In this document: in pieces, positions 52,806 to 61,954 of the stretch | How the letters are laid out: each line of letters begins with the position of its first letter | Position numbering within the stretch: the first letter of the stretch is position 1 | Assembly: GCF_000368145.1 (NCBI RefSeq) | Contig: NZ_KB849287.1 | Coordinates: 243,913 to 307,912, forward strand | Direction of reading: 5' to 3' | DNA: 64,000 nt | Source: Acinetobacter guillouiae CIP 63.46 | GTDB taxonomy: Bacteria; Pseudomonadota; Gammaproteobacteria; Pseudomonadales; Moraxellaceae | Program-made: the position numbers and the translations under genes | The notes under the pieces: model-generated | Told to the model about the DNA's origin: nothing | What the model saw: the letters and a program-made list of their open reading frames with translations, nothing else | Database searches by the model: none

Positions 52806-55253
52806 TTATTCAGTCTTTGCTTTAGCGTTCGACTTTTTCTTTTTTGCTTTAGCCTTTTTCTTCACTTTATCTTTAGCCTTTGTTTCAGGCTGAGTTGCAG
52901 CACTTTTTCCAGGTTTCTTAGTGTAAGAGCTGGGTTTTCCTTTGGGCTTTTTCTTTCGAATGGGACGTTCCCCATCTTCGCTGGCATTCCCACTGTCAGA
53001 TTCAGATTTAACTTTGACAGGACGTTCAGAAAAAACTTCTTCTTTGGCAACGGGTTTTGCAACACGTGGTGCACGACTACGGATTACACGGCCCGCATGC
53101 GACAGTTGTTGTAACAATTCAAAATCAATCTTACGTTCTTCTAGGTTAACCCCAGCAACTTTAATCTTGACTTCGTCACCCAAGCCAAAGGCTTGACCAC
53201 GATTTTGACCGACTAAATTTTGACTAACTTGGTCATAAACAAAGTAGTCATCACCCAATTGACTCACGTGAATCATACCATCCACATATAAGTCTTTTAG
53301 GGTTACAAATAAACCAAATTCAGCGGTTGCACTGATCACACCAACAAATTCTTCGCCTAAATGCTGCTGCATATAGTGACATTTCAGCCATGAAGTAACC
53401 GAACGCGAAGCCTCATCTGCACGACGTTCAGTCGCTGAGAAATGTTCACCCGCATCTTCTAACGCCGCACCTGAAAGAGGATACTTTTTGTTGGTTAAAC
53501 TGGCTTTAATCGCACGATGTAATAGCAGGTCAGGGTAGCGACGAATTGGTGAAGTGAAATGGGTATATGCTTCATAAGCCAAGCCATAGTGCCCCACATT
53601 TTTTGGACCATAGTAGGCTTGCATCATTGAACGTAACAACACCGCATGAATACTTGGTGCATCAATACGATCTTTGGTTGCTTCAATCACCGTTTGATAA
53701 TCGGCTTGTGTCGGTTGGTCTGGGAATTTAAAGCCCAATAATTTTACAAAGTCTTTTACTTTTTGAATGCGTGAAAACTCTGGTGCTTCATGCACACGGT
53801 ACAACATTGGAACTTCATTTTTTAAGCAATATTCCGCTGCTGCAACGTTAGCAAGCAACATACATTCTTCAATAAGCTTATGCGCAACATTACGTGAACG
53901 CGGTAAAATTTCTTTAATTCCACCCAATTCATCAAAAGTCATGTAGGTTTCAACGGTTTCAAATTCCATTGCATGACGTTGTGCACGTAAACCTTTTAAG
54001 GTTTCATACAATTGGTAGAGCGTATTGACCGATTTACGGACATCACGATCTTCAGGAATCGCATTGCTGTCGCCATCCAAATATTGTGCAACTTGGGTAT
54101 AGGTTAAACGTGCTTTTGAATGCATCACTGACGGATAAAATTCAAATTTAGTCACTTTACCAGCACGACTTAAATTTAAATCACACACCATGCATAAACG
54201 GTCAACATGTGGATTTAAAGAACATAAGCCATTTGAAAGTGCTTCAGGCAACATTGGTAATACATAGTGTGGGAAATACACCGATGTACCACGTTCTTGC
54301 GCTTCATCATCTAAAGGTTTACCAACACGGACATAATGACTGACATCTGCAATCGCGACAACGACACGATAGCCACCACCAGGACGTTTTTCCGCATAGA
54401 CTGCATCATCGAAATCACGTGCGTCTTCACCATCAATGGTGACTAAAGGCAAATCTCGTAAATCTATACGGCCATGACGATCTTTTGCAGAAGGTTCTTT
54501 AAATGCTTCAGCTTCTTTGATGACTTCTTCTGGGAACTCATAAGGTAAACCATATTCTAAAATGGTTTGCGGGATAATGATTTCAGTATCTGCTTTATCC
54601 GCCATTGACTGAATCACATGACCTGTCGCAAATTCATCTCGAGTTGGATAGTCATCAATTTCAACACGTAATGCATCGCCGACTTTGGCTTTGGCATGTT
54701 CAATCAGTTCTTTTTCTAAAGTTATGGGTTGATGTGCATTTGGAGGTGCAGGTTGAATAAAGTATTCACCTTCAAATTCTGCAACTTTACCGATCAATTG
54801 TTTAACTCGACGTTGAGTCACTTCGGTAATATAGCCCCAAGCTTTACCTTTACGGTCTACAGAAGTTTGTTGGACTTTAACGCGGTCACCATGGAAGACT
54901 TGACGTAATTCGCGTTCAGGGAGAAGGAATTCATCTTTCTTACCATCTAAGCTTGCAACGCCTAAACCTTTAGCGTTGACATAAACAGTAGCGTCTAGGG
55001 TAGGTTGATCTGCCATCAGCTGATATTTAAAACCATCTTTCATCAACTGACCATCACGGACCATTGCACTTAAACGATGGCTGAGCGCATCTATACTTTT
55101 TTGATCGACAATTTCAAGCAGTTCAACAAGATCTGCATGTGACAATGCTTCTTGTTTTCGTTCAATGATTTCTAAGATAAGGGTACGACTTGGAATGGGA
55201 TTGTCGTAACGCTCAGCTTCAGCTTTGGCTTCAGGATCGACCCAATTTTTCAT
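52806..55253 (-). CDS. rnr: RNase R, 3'-5' exoribonuclease
   Basis: An 815-residue RNB-family exoribonuclease that digests structured RNA and acts in trans-translation quality control. The N-terminal helix-turn-helix/cold-shock region is followed by the catalytic RNB core DGEDARDFDDAV with its metal-binding Asp residues, then an S1 domain (EEFVGVISATAEFGLFVTL). The last 90 residues are a highly Lys-rich tail (KKKPKGKPSSY, KKKAKAKKKKS), as in RNase R of other gammaproteobacteria but unusually long. Confidence 0.96.
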   Translation of the reverse strand: MKNWVDPEAKAEAERYDNPIPSRTLILEIIERKQEALSHADLVELLEIVDQKSIDALSHRLSAMVRDGQLMKDGFKYQLMADQPTLDATVYVNAKGLGVASLDGKKDEFLLPERELRQVFHGDRVKVQQTSVDRKGKAWGYITEVTQRRVKQLIGKVAEFEGEYFIQPAPPNAHQPITLEKELIEHAKAKVGDALRVEIDDYPTRDEFATGHVIQSMADKADTEIIIPQTILEYGLPYEFPEEVIKEAEAFKEPSAKDRHGRIDLRDLPLVTIDGEDARDFDDAVYAEKRPGGGYRVVVAIADVSHYVRVGKPLDDEAQERGTSVYFPHYVLPMLPEALSNGLCSLNPHVDRLCMVCDLNLSRAGKVTKFEFYPSVMHSKARLTYTQVAQYLDGDSNAIPEDRDVRKSVNTLYQLYETLKGLRAQRHAMEFETVETYMTFDELGGIKEILPRSRNVAHKLIEECMLLANVAAAEYCLKNEVPMLYRVHEAPEFSRIQKVKDFVKLLGFKFPDQPTQADYQTVIEATKDRIDAPSIHAVLLRSMMQAYYGPKNVGHYGLAYEAYTHFTSPIRRYPDLLLHRAIKASLTNKKYPLSGAALEDAGEHFSATERRADEASRSVTSWLKCHYMQQHLGEEFVGVISATAEFGLFVTLKDLYVDGMIHVSQLGDDYFVYDQVSQNLVGQNRGQAFGLGDEVKIKVAGVNLEERKIDFELLQQLSHAGRVIRSRAPRVAKPVAKEEVFSERPVKVKSESDSGNASEDGERPIRKKKPKGKPSSYTKKPGKSAATQPETKAKDKVKKKAKAKKKKSNAKAKTE

Positions 55254-55478
55254 GATGTATTTGGTTTCTAGTCAGAAGATAGGATTAGCATAAGACATAC
55301 AGTGGAATACTGCACGTAATTGATTGCAATATTGTGTTTTTAATTTAGTTTTTAGAGAAAATTTCTAGGTATTTGTAGATTGTGATTATTTTGTAGCATA
55401 AAAAAACAACAAAATGATGAAAATCGCTTAAAAAGTATTTAATTGAGTAAATTTCTCTATTTTTTTTAATGTCATCAC

Positions 55479-55507
55479 TTGCCGAATCGGGTTTTAGTTT
55501 GTATTAT
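55479..55507 (+). promoter_or_regulatory. Promoter of the tRNA-Ser/tRNA-Arg unit
   Basis: TTGCCG (55479-55484), 17 bp, TATTAT (55502-55507), with a G/C-rich discriminator typical of stringently controlled tRNA promoters. Confidence 0.7.
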
Positions 55508-55520
55508 GGCGGCTCGTTAC

Positions 55521-55610
55521 GGTGAGATGGGTGAGTGGCTGAAACCACATCCCTGCTAAGGATGCATACGGGTAACTGTATCGAGGGTTCGAATCCCTCT
55601 CTCACCGCCA
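55521..55610 (+). tRNA. tRNA-Ser(GCU)
   Basis: Acceptor arms GGTGAGA and TCTCACC pair perfectly, followed by discriminator G and an encoded CCA. The anticodon stem-loop CATCC-CTGCTAA-GGATG carries anticodon GCU, reading AGC/AGU. The variable arm is long, as in class II tRNAs, giving 90 nt. Confidence 0.96.
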
Positions 55611-55625
55611 ACGATTACTTATGAC

Positions 55626-55702
55626 GCGCTCATAGCTCAGCTGGATAGAGCACTTGGCTACGAACTAAGGGGTCGGGAGTTCGAATCTCTCTGAGCGCAC
55701 CA
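55626..55702 (+). tRNA. tRNA-Arg(ACG), copy 1
   Basis: A 77-nt tRNA with acceptor arms GCGCTCA and TGAGCGC, discriminator A and encoded CCA. The anticodon loop CTACGAA gives anticodon ACG (ICG after editing), reading CGU/CGC/CGA. It follows tRNA-Ser by 15 bp. An identical copy is at 63888-63964. Confidence 0.97.
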
Positions 55703-55714
55703 ACTTGAAGAATT

Positions 55715-55740
55715 AACCGCATACATTGCGGTTTTTTTGT
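55715..55740 (+). terminator. Terminator of the tRNA-Ser/tRNA-Arg unit
   Basis: AACCGCA and TGCGGTT arms with a short loop, followed by a T7 run, 12 bp after the encoded CCA. Confidence 0.9.
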
Positions 55741-55763
55741 GCCTGGAGTTTAGGTCGATGATT

Positions 55764-56714
55764 TTAGACCGGTGATTTTAGCTGGTTGAATATCTTGATT
55801 CTCTTGGCTATTTTTCGAAAAATAAAATAGCTAAATGCAATAAGCCCAATAATAATGCCAGTTATCTCTAAATAGGAAAAAGTGCTAATTTTAAAAAGAA
55901 AAAAGATGCTGATTAAACTTAGACTAAGCCACAATAAACAGAAAAATAGCATTTCATTAAAGAAGAATACTTGAAAGAGCCATTTGCGTAATGCCTTATT
56001 TTTAATTCGCGTCAGAAATAAAAACCGATGTTTAAAACCGAATGAACTGTTTGGCGAGATTTCAGCTTTGGACAGCAGCATTCGATAAAAATGGATCTCA
56101 TCAAAAGACGCATTGAGTTTATTTTTAACAGGCTGTTGTGTCTTTTCATGATTATTTAACCATCTATCCACCTCAAAGCAGGGCAGTAAAGACTCTCCAA
56201 AACCATCGATATCTAAATATCGATTTTGGGGTGTTTTAAGTTCAAAAGATTTTGGCAGCCAATATTTGGATGGTGATGGACTTTTGGGATCTCGATGTTT
56301 TTCTTCGATGAAATGGATCATATCCACCATTTCATTGTTAGCTTCTATGCTAAATGGATCAATCATCATTGCCATAATATCGGTAATATTAAGCTCGACT
56401 GAAAATGTTGGAGTACGTTGTAAATATTGTAAAAATGATTGAGCTAAAGTTGCTACTTTTTCATCATTATAGAGTGCTGACCATATATTGAGTCTGGATT
56501 TAAATGTTTCACAGCTTTTTAAGATCGTTGCCCGAAAGACGTAATAGCTTAAGCCATCTTCATCTTGAAGAGTGGTAATGTCTTCAACTTTAAATAAGGC
56601 CAACCAAAATAATGGAATAGAGTATTTAACTTCTTGATAGGTTTCATTTTCATCCATTTCACCCGTGGTTCTATCGAGATCGGATGAAATTAAAAGTGTT
56701 GAGTAATGTCCCAT
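55764..56714 (-). CDS. Membrane protein of unknown function, similar to the next gene
   Basis: A 316-residue protein. A soluble N-terminal region (about 1-245) with YSIPLFWLALF near residue 30 and the helical stretch FLQYLQRTPTFSVELNITDI is followed by two membrane helices (about 250-300). The N-terminal half resembles the neighbouring protein at 56738-57352, which lacks the membrane part. No known domain was recognised. AT-rich codon use fits an acquired segment. The N-terminal region may be a binding domain of immunity-like character, but that is speculation. Confidence 0.8.
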   Translation of the reverse strand: MGHYSTLLISSDLDRTTGEMDENETYQEVKYSIPLFWLALFKVEDITTLQDEDGLSYYVFRATILKSCETFKSRLNIWSALYNDEKVATLAQSFLQYLQRTPTFSVELNITDIMAMMIDPFSIEANNEMVDMIHFIEEKHRDPKSPSPSKYWLPKSFELKTPQNRYLDIDGFGESLLPCFEVDRWLNNHEKTQQPVKNKLNASFDEIHFYRMLLSKAEISPNSSFGFKHRFLFLTRIKNKALRKWLFQVFFFNEMLFFCLLWLSLSLISIFFLFKISTFSYLEITGIIIGLIAFSYFIFRKIAKRIKIFNQLKSPV

Positions 56715-56737
56715 TGTTTCCTTTTATCATCTGAGTT

Positions 56738-57352
56738 TTATAGTTTATTAAACAAATTTGAAAAAAATTCTTTTAGTTGATTTTTAGGTTTTTGATTTAC
56801 CGTTTGCGATTCAGTTTTAATAAATTGGACCATATCAGCATCTAAACCATTTCGCATATTCTCTTCTAGATATAGTTCAACAGATAGAGCTAAGTAACAG
56901 TAAGCTTTAACCTTTTTTAGGTTAGGTTTTTTAAGGAGTTGAGGGTAAAAATTTAACATTTCGATTAAAATTGAGTATACGTTTGGGGTGTCAGGTTCTT
57001 CAGCCATCGCAAATAAATCATCAAGTCTAAGAATTATATATTCTTGACTTTGGCTTTTTAAAAAATCTAGAAATAATTGAGAGAGCTGTAGTGCTTCCTG
57101 ACCAAAGTGGATCCATATCCCAAAATATTTTTGAAAATTATAAATAGCATTTAATCGATTGGTTTGTAAGTAATAATAGGAATATTCATCCTCTATGTGA
57201 GATTCATAAAGATGGATATTTTCTTTAGAAAAAAGTGCTAACCAAAATAAAGGGATTAAATTTTTCGATGCAAAGTATGGCGTATCGGCATCATTGAAAT
57301 CGTATTCAGGGGAGAGACTATTCGAAAAATGCAAAGTAATATAACAGCTCAT
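56738..57352 (-). CDS. Soluble protein of unknown function, paralogue of the adjacent gene
   Basis: A 204-residue protein that aligns with the N-terminal half of the neighbour: LIPLFWLALFSKENI, then a Tyr-rich strand (YSYYYLQTNRL), a Trp-containing helix (FGIWIHFGQEALQLSQLFLDFL) and RLDDLFAMAEEPD. The C-terminus ends in a basic NQLKEFFSNLFNKL. The gap to the next gene is only 23 bp, so both are one transcript. No family recognised; tandem duplication is likely. Confidence 0.78.
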   Translation of the reverse strand: MSCYITLHFSNSLSPEYDFNDADTPYFASKNLIPLFWLALFSKENIHLYESHIEDEYSYYYLQTNRLNAIYNFQKYFGIWIHFGQEALQLSQLFLDFLKSQSQEYIILRLDDLFAMAEEPDTPNVYSILIEMLNFYPQLLKKPNLKKVKAYCYLALSVELYLEENMRNGLDADMVQFIKTESQTVNQKPKNQLKEFFSNLFNKL

Positions 57353-57532
57353 TTTTAATATAGTGGCTAAGAATTATTAATTAATAAAACTACAAAATTT
57401 AAGAAAAGTCTACACCTATAATTGCAATTAAATCTACACGTCTATTCTTGTCGCAGAGCAAGGATTGCAACATCTATTCTAGAGCTAAAAACTTTAAAAT
57501 AATAAAATAACCGGAGCTTTAGAAAGAAGAAC

Positions 57533-57730
57533 ATGAAGAAATATACAGATGGATATTATATTTACCAGCATGTTGATTTTATTTGTCATTTCAACCGGCA
57601 ACAGTGTGATGGCTGTAATCGCACGCTGACAGGTTTTGTCTATGAACTGCAAATCCAAAGTTTAGAAAATGAATCTGTCATCTTCTGTGCTGAATGTATG
57701 GAATTGTTAGATGTGGTGAATGCCGAATAA
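57533..57730 (+). CDS. Small two-CxxC protein, unknown function
   Basis: A 65-residue protein with CDGC near residue 25 and CAEC near residue 53, spaced as in a zinc ribbon; the intervening part (NRTLTGFVYELQIQSLE) is strand-like. GAGCTTTAGAAAGAAG precedes ATG 57533. No family recognised, and the metal binding is inferred from the Cys pairs. It is isolated between the two unknown genes and the ABC transporter. Confidence 0.7.
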   Translation: MKKYTDGYYIYQHVDFICHFNRQQCDGCNRTLTGFVYELQIQSLENESVIFCAECMELLDVVNAE

Positions 57731-57931
57731 TTGCTTCGGGTCGATGATTGTTCAATTTTAACTACGCCTATTTTTCTCGCTAAAAAAGTAAGCATTCTCT
57801 AGCATTATTTTTATAGAAAAGCTTATCTGATAATCATATTTATTTAGAAAAAATTCTCACTGTAAGATAGTTCCAAATCATTTTTTCTGCTTTAGAGCGT
57901 AACAATAAAATAATTATTTTGGACGATTTCT

Positions 57932-58591
57932 TTGAATTGGCAATATATCTACAGTGTGATGCCACAGTTTGCTTCGGCAATGGTGACGACACTCAAAATC
58001 TCAATCATCAGTATTATTCTCGCAATATTGGTTGGTTTAATTTGCAGTATTCTCATTACCTATCGGGTACGGGGCTTTGACAAAATTGCCAAAATTTACA
58101 TTGAATTATCACGCAATACGCCCTTATTGATTCAGTTATTTTTTCTCTATTACGGTTTACCAAAACTGGGGATTAAAATTGATGGATTTACCTGTGGGGT
58201 CATTGGTTTAACTTTTCTAGGTGGAAGCTATATGGCTGAAGCCTTTCGTGCGGGTTTACAAGCTGTGGCCAAAGGGCAAATTGATTCTGGTGAAAGTATT
58301 GGACTGAATCCACTGCAAGTTTTTCAATATGTGATCTTCCCTCAAGCTCTAGCAATTTCAATTCCTGCAATTGGTGCAAATTGTTTATTTCTGATTAAAG
58401 AAAGTTCTGTGGTGAGTGCCATCGCAGTGGTGGAACTATTGTTTGTCACCAAAGACTTAATTGGTATGGATTATAAAACCACAGAAGCATTGTTTCTCTT
58501 GATCATGTCTTATCTGATTATTTTATTGCCTGTGTCTATTCTCACCAGTTATCTGGAATACCGCAGTCGGAAGGTGAGCCATGGAATTTGA
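57932..58591 (+). CDS. Polar amino-acid ABC transporter permease (first subunit)
   Basis: A 219-residue HisM/GlnP-family permease with five or six membrane helices and the EAA-type loop GESIGLNPLQVFQYVIFPQA. The likely start is TTG 57932 (MNWQYIYSVMPQF), since no ATG or GTG fits upstream. It overlaps the next permease by 11 bases, and the two form a heterodimer for amino-acid uptake. Confidence 0.87.
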   Translation: MNWQYIYSVMPQFASAMVTTLKISIISIILAILVGLICSILITYRVRGFDKIAKIYIELSRNTPLLIQLFFLYYGLPKLGIKIDGFTCGVIGLTFLGGSYMAEAFRAGLQAVAKGQIDSGESIGLNPLQVFQYVIFPQALAISIPAIGANCLFLIKESSVVSAIAVVELLFVTKDLIGMDYKTTEALFLLIMSYLIILLPVSILTSYLEYRSRKVSHGI

Positions 58592-59246
58592 TTATCTGTT
58601 TCAACCCAGTCATCTTGCACGATTACTGGAAGGGCTGTGGGTTACTGCAAAAATTGCCTTTATATCAGTATTTTTTTCAGCAATTTTTGGCACGATTTTC
58701 GGTGTCATTATGACGTCAAAAAATTTACTGATTAAAAGTTTTTGTCGATTGTATTTAGAAGCGATTCGGATTATTCCAATTCTGGTTTTATTGTTTGTTT
58801 TCTATTTTGGCTTTGCAACATGGTTTAACTGGCAGCTCTCAGCGGTACTGGTATGTATTGTGGTTTTTGTATTGTGGGGGACTGCTGAAATGGGCGATTT
58901 AGTCCGTGCTGCCATCACATCGATAGATCAACATCAACGCGATTCTGCACATGCACTTGGCCTGAGTCCTATCCAAACTTTGGGCTATGTGATTTTCCCG
59001 CAGAGTTTAAAAAGAGTCACGCCGGGCGCAATCAATTTATTCACGCGTATGATTAAAACCAGCTCCTTGGCAGTGCTGATTGGCGTGGTCGAAGTGATTA
59101 AAGTTGGACAGCAAATTATTGAAAATTCGCTGTTAATTGTTCCGAATGCATCTCTTTGGATTTATGGTTTGATCTTTATTTTATATTTTATCATTTGCTA
59201 TCCCTTATCCCGTTTAGCGACGCATTTAGAAAAAGTTTGGGAGTAA
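58581..59246 (+). CDS. Polar amino-acid ABC transporter permease (second subunit)
   Basis: A 221-residue HisQ/GlnP-family permease, the partner of the previous gene, with the EAA-loop [19 protein letters not shown]. It starts inside the end of the first permease (ATGGAATTT). It is three bases upstream of the ATPase start. Confidence 0.88.
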   Translation: MEFDYLFQPSHLARLLEGLWVTAKIAFISVFFSAIFGTIFGVIMTSKNLLIKSFCRLYLEAIRIIPILVLLFVFYFGFATWFNWQLSAVLVCIVVFVLWGTAEMGDLVRAAITSIDQHQRDSAHALGLSPIQTLGYVIFPQSLKRVTPGAINLFTRMIKTSSLAVLIGVVEVIKVGQQIIENSLLIVPNASLWIYGLIFILYFIICYPLSRLATHLEKVWE

Positions 59247-59248
59247 TC

Positions 59249-59980
59249 ATGACTTTGTTATCTATACAACATTTACAGAAATCATTTGCAGAAAGTCATA
59301 TTTTACAAGGCATAGATTTGGACGTAAAACAGGGTGAAGTCGTGGTGATCCTTGGTCCATCGGGATGTGGGAAAAGCACATTGTTGCGTTGTATCAATGG
59401 CTTGGAAAAAATTCAGGGTGGCACAATCAATTTAGCTGGCTCAGGTGTATTGGGCAAAGATTTAGCGTGGGTGGATGTACGTCAAAAAATTGGCATGGTG
59501 TTTCAAAACTATGAACTTTTTGGGCATATGAATGTGATTGATAACATTTTATTAGGCCCTTTAAAAGTTCAAAAACGAACAAGAGCTGAAGCTGAGAAAG
59601 TCGCAGACGAATTATTGAAACGTGTCGGTTTATACGATCGTAAGCGAGATTATCCGCGACAGTTATCGGGTGGGCAAAAGCAACGTATCGCAATTGTGCG
59701 TTCATTGGTGATGCAGCCTCAAGTGATTCTGCTAGATGAAATCACCGCTGCTTTAGACCCTGAAATGGTCCGTGAAGTATTAGATGTGGTTTTAAAACTT
59801 GCACATGAAGGAATGACCATGTTGATCGTGACTCATGAAATGTCTTTTGCCAGAAAAGTCGCAGACCGAATTATTTTTATGGATAAAGGCAAAATTATTG
59901 AGCAAGCCACACCTGAACAATTTTTTGAGCATCCACAGACTGAACGGGCAAAAGCCTTTTTAAATATGTTGAATTACTAA
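59249..59980 (+). CDS. Polar amino-acid ABC transporter ATP-binding protein
   Basis: A 243-residue ATPase of the GlnQ/HisP family. Walker [13 protein letters not shown]-loop [11 protein letters not shown], signature [11 protein letters not shown] and Walker [15 protein letters not shown] are visible; DEIT replaces the common DEPT after Walker B. ATG 59249 has GGGAG upstream; the frame extends further 5' inside the permease gene but is not conserved there. Confidence 0.92.
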   Translation: MTLLSIQHLQKSFAESHILQGIDLDVKQGEVVVILGPSGCGKSTLLRCINGLEKIQGGTINLAGSGVLGKDLAWVDVRQKIGMVFQNYELFGHMNVIDNILLGPLKVQKRTRAEAEKVADELLKRVGLYDRKRDYPRQLSGGQKQRIAIVRSLVMQPQVILLDEITAALDPEMVREVLDVVLKLAHEGMTMLIVTHEMSFARKVADRIIFMDKGKIIEQATPEQFFEHPQTERAKAFLNMLNY

Positions 59981-60045
59981 CAGTAATTTAGACATCAATA
60001 TTCACCCTAATAGCAACACATAATGATCTATAAAAATGAGGATGT

Positions 60046-60948
60046 ATGGCTTTATCTTATTTAACTCAACCATCGATTTTTTTTAATATTTCCAACGTTG
60101 TTCGAACATTGAGTGTGGGCTTATGTATGGGAATGTTGAGCGCATGTAGTCAGCCAACTGAACCAAATGCATCAGCGGAGCAAAATACCCAGAATGATCA
60201 ATCTTTAGATCAGATTAAACAGCAGGGCGTGTTTCGTGTGGCTGTTTTTGCAGATAATCCACCATTTGGTTATGTGGACAGTGCAGGTAAACCACAAGGT
60301 TTTGATATCGCTTTAGCAAAAAGAGTGACCAAAGATTTGCTTGGGGATGAAAATAAAGTTGAATTTGTGGTGACTGAGGCTGCTAATCGGGTGGAGTTTT
60401 TAAAATCGGGTAAAGCAGATGCGGTATTTGCCAGCTTTTCAGTCACTCCTGAACGTAAACAAGTGGTTGATTTTGCTCAACCGTATTTAAAGGCTGCTTT
60501 AGGCATCGTATCGCCTAAAGCCAAGACGATTACAGATATTCAGCAGCTTGAAGGCAAAACCTTGATCGTCAATAAAGGCTCGACATCAGATATTTATTTC
60601 ACTAAGAATTACCCAAAAATTAATTTATTAAAGTTTGAACAAAATACTGATGCCTTTAATGCATTGAAAGATGGTCGTGGTGATGCAATTTCTCAAGACA
60701 GTACTTATGCCTTGGCATGGGCAGCTGAGAATCCAACATTTACGGCGGGAATTCAACAAATTGGTAATCAAGACTTTATTGCACCTGCAGTGAAAAAGGG
60801 CAATAGCCAACTTCTAAATTGGCTCAATACTGAAATTTCAAGCTTACAAAAAACAGGTGAAATTCAGAAGATTTATGATCAGACCTTAAAGCCTGTTTAC
60901 GGTGGAACTGTGGATGCTCAAGTCTTTTTGGATGTGACACCGAAATAA
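60046..60948 (+). CDS. Amino-acid ABC transporter substrate-binding lipoprotein 1
   Basis: A 300-residue periplasmic-binding-type protein of the family 3 (glutamine, cysteine or acidic amino acid) group. The long N-terminus ends in a lipobox LSAC (Cys34), so it is membrane-anchored. The core NPPFGYVDSAGKPQGFDIALA and FASFSVTPERKQVVDFAQPY fit the family. It is a close paralogue of the next gene. It is encoded downstream of the ATPase and probably in the same operon. Confidence 0.88.
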   Translation: MALSYLTQPSIFFNISNVVRTLSVGLCMGMLSACSQPTEPNASAEQNTQNDQSLDQIKQQGVFRVAVFADNPPFGYVDSAGKPQGFDIALAKRVTKDLLGDENKVEFVVTEAANRVEFLKSGKADAVFASFSVTPERKQVVDFAQPYLKAALGIVSPKAKTITDIQQLEGKTLIVNKGSTSDIYFTKNYPKINLLKFEQNTDAFNALKDGRGDAISQDSTYALAWAAENPTFTAGIQQIGNQDFIAPAVKKGNSQLLNWLNTEISSLQKTGEIQKIYDQTLKPVYGGTVDAQVFLDVTPK

Positions 60949-61021
60949 AAATTGCATTAAAGCGTTTAACTATGAAAAGAAATCATTGTTTAAATATGAA
61001 AATAGATCAGAGGAAAATTAA

Positions 61022-61885
61022 ATGAATATATCAATAAAACAGCTGACTCATCTACTTGCGGCCTCAGTGCTTAGCTTAGGGTTAGCGGCGTGTAATAAAA
61101 ACGCGTCAACAACTGAAAAAGCTGCTGAACCTGAAAAAACCAGCTCAAGTATCGAGCAAATTAAGAAAAATGGTGTGGTTCGTATCGGGGTGTTTAGTGA
61201 TAAGCCGCCTTTTGGTTACTTGGACGCACAAGGTAAAAACCAAGGTTTTGATGTGGAAATTGCCAAGCATGTTGCCAAAGACCTATTGGGAGATGAAAAC
61301 AAAGTTCAGTTTGTTTTAACGGAAGCTGCCAATCGTGTGGAGTACCTTAAAGCCAATAAGGTGGATATTATTTTTGCCAATTTCACCGTGACACCTGAAC
61401 GCAAGGAAGTTGTCGATTTTGCCAAGCCTTATTTAAAGGTTTCTTTGGGCGTTGTATCACCTAAAGCTAAGCCGATTACAGATATTGCGCAGCTTAAAGA
61501 CCAGACTTTATTGGTCAATAAAGGCACGACAGCAGACTCATTCTTTAGCAAATCACATCCTGAAATTAAATTACAGAAGTACGAGCAGAATACAGAGACC
61601 TTTGATGCGCTGAAAGATGGACGTGGTGTGGCTTTGGCACATGACAATTTATTGGTACTGGCTTGGGCAAAAGAGAACCCAAATTACACCGTGGGTATTA
61701 CCAGCTTAGGTCAGCATGATTTAATTGCACCTGCAGTCAAAAAAGGCGATAAAGAATTATTGGATTGGTTGAATCAAGACTTAGAAAAATTATCTAAAGC
61801 AGGGGTTATCCAGCAAGCCTATGAAAAGACGTTAAAACCTGTCTACGGTGATAGCATTAATCCAAAAGATTTATTGGTTGAGTAA
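61022..61885 (+). CDS. Amino-acid ABC transporter substrate-binding lipoprotein 2
   Basis: A 287-residue paralogue of the preceding gene with lipobox LAAC (Cys24). The alignment is close throughout (KPPFGYLDAQGKNQGFDVEI; FANFTVTPERKEVVDFAKPY), but residues around the second lobe differ, for example GRGVALAHDNLL where copy 1 has GRGDAISQDSTY, so the ligand may differ. Both probably serve the same permease. AGAGGAAAATTA precedes ATG 61022. Confidence 0.88.
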   Translation: MNISIKQLTHLLAASVLSLGLAACNKNASTTEKAAEPEKTSSSIEQIKKNGVVRIGVFSDKPPFGYLDAQGKNQGFDVEIAKHVAKDLLGDENKVQFVLTEAANRVEYLKANKVDIIFANFTVTPERKEVVDFAKPYLKVSLGVVSPKAKPITDIAQLKDQTLLVNKGTTADSFFSKSHPEIKLQKYEQNTETFDALKDGRGVALAHDNLLVLAWAKENPNYTVGITSLGQHDLIAPAVKKGDKELLDWLNQDLEKLSKAGVIQQAYEKTLKPVYGDSINPKDLLVE

Positions 61886-61954
61886 AACCCTTAAAACTTA
61901 AGTTTGCTCTTTTAAAAATATCATCGACTTTAACTGGGAAAACATGATTTGCAT

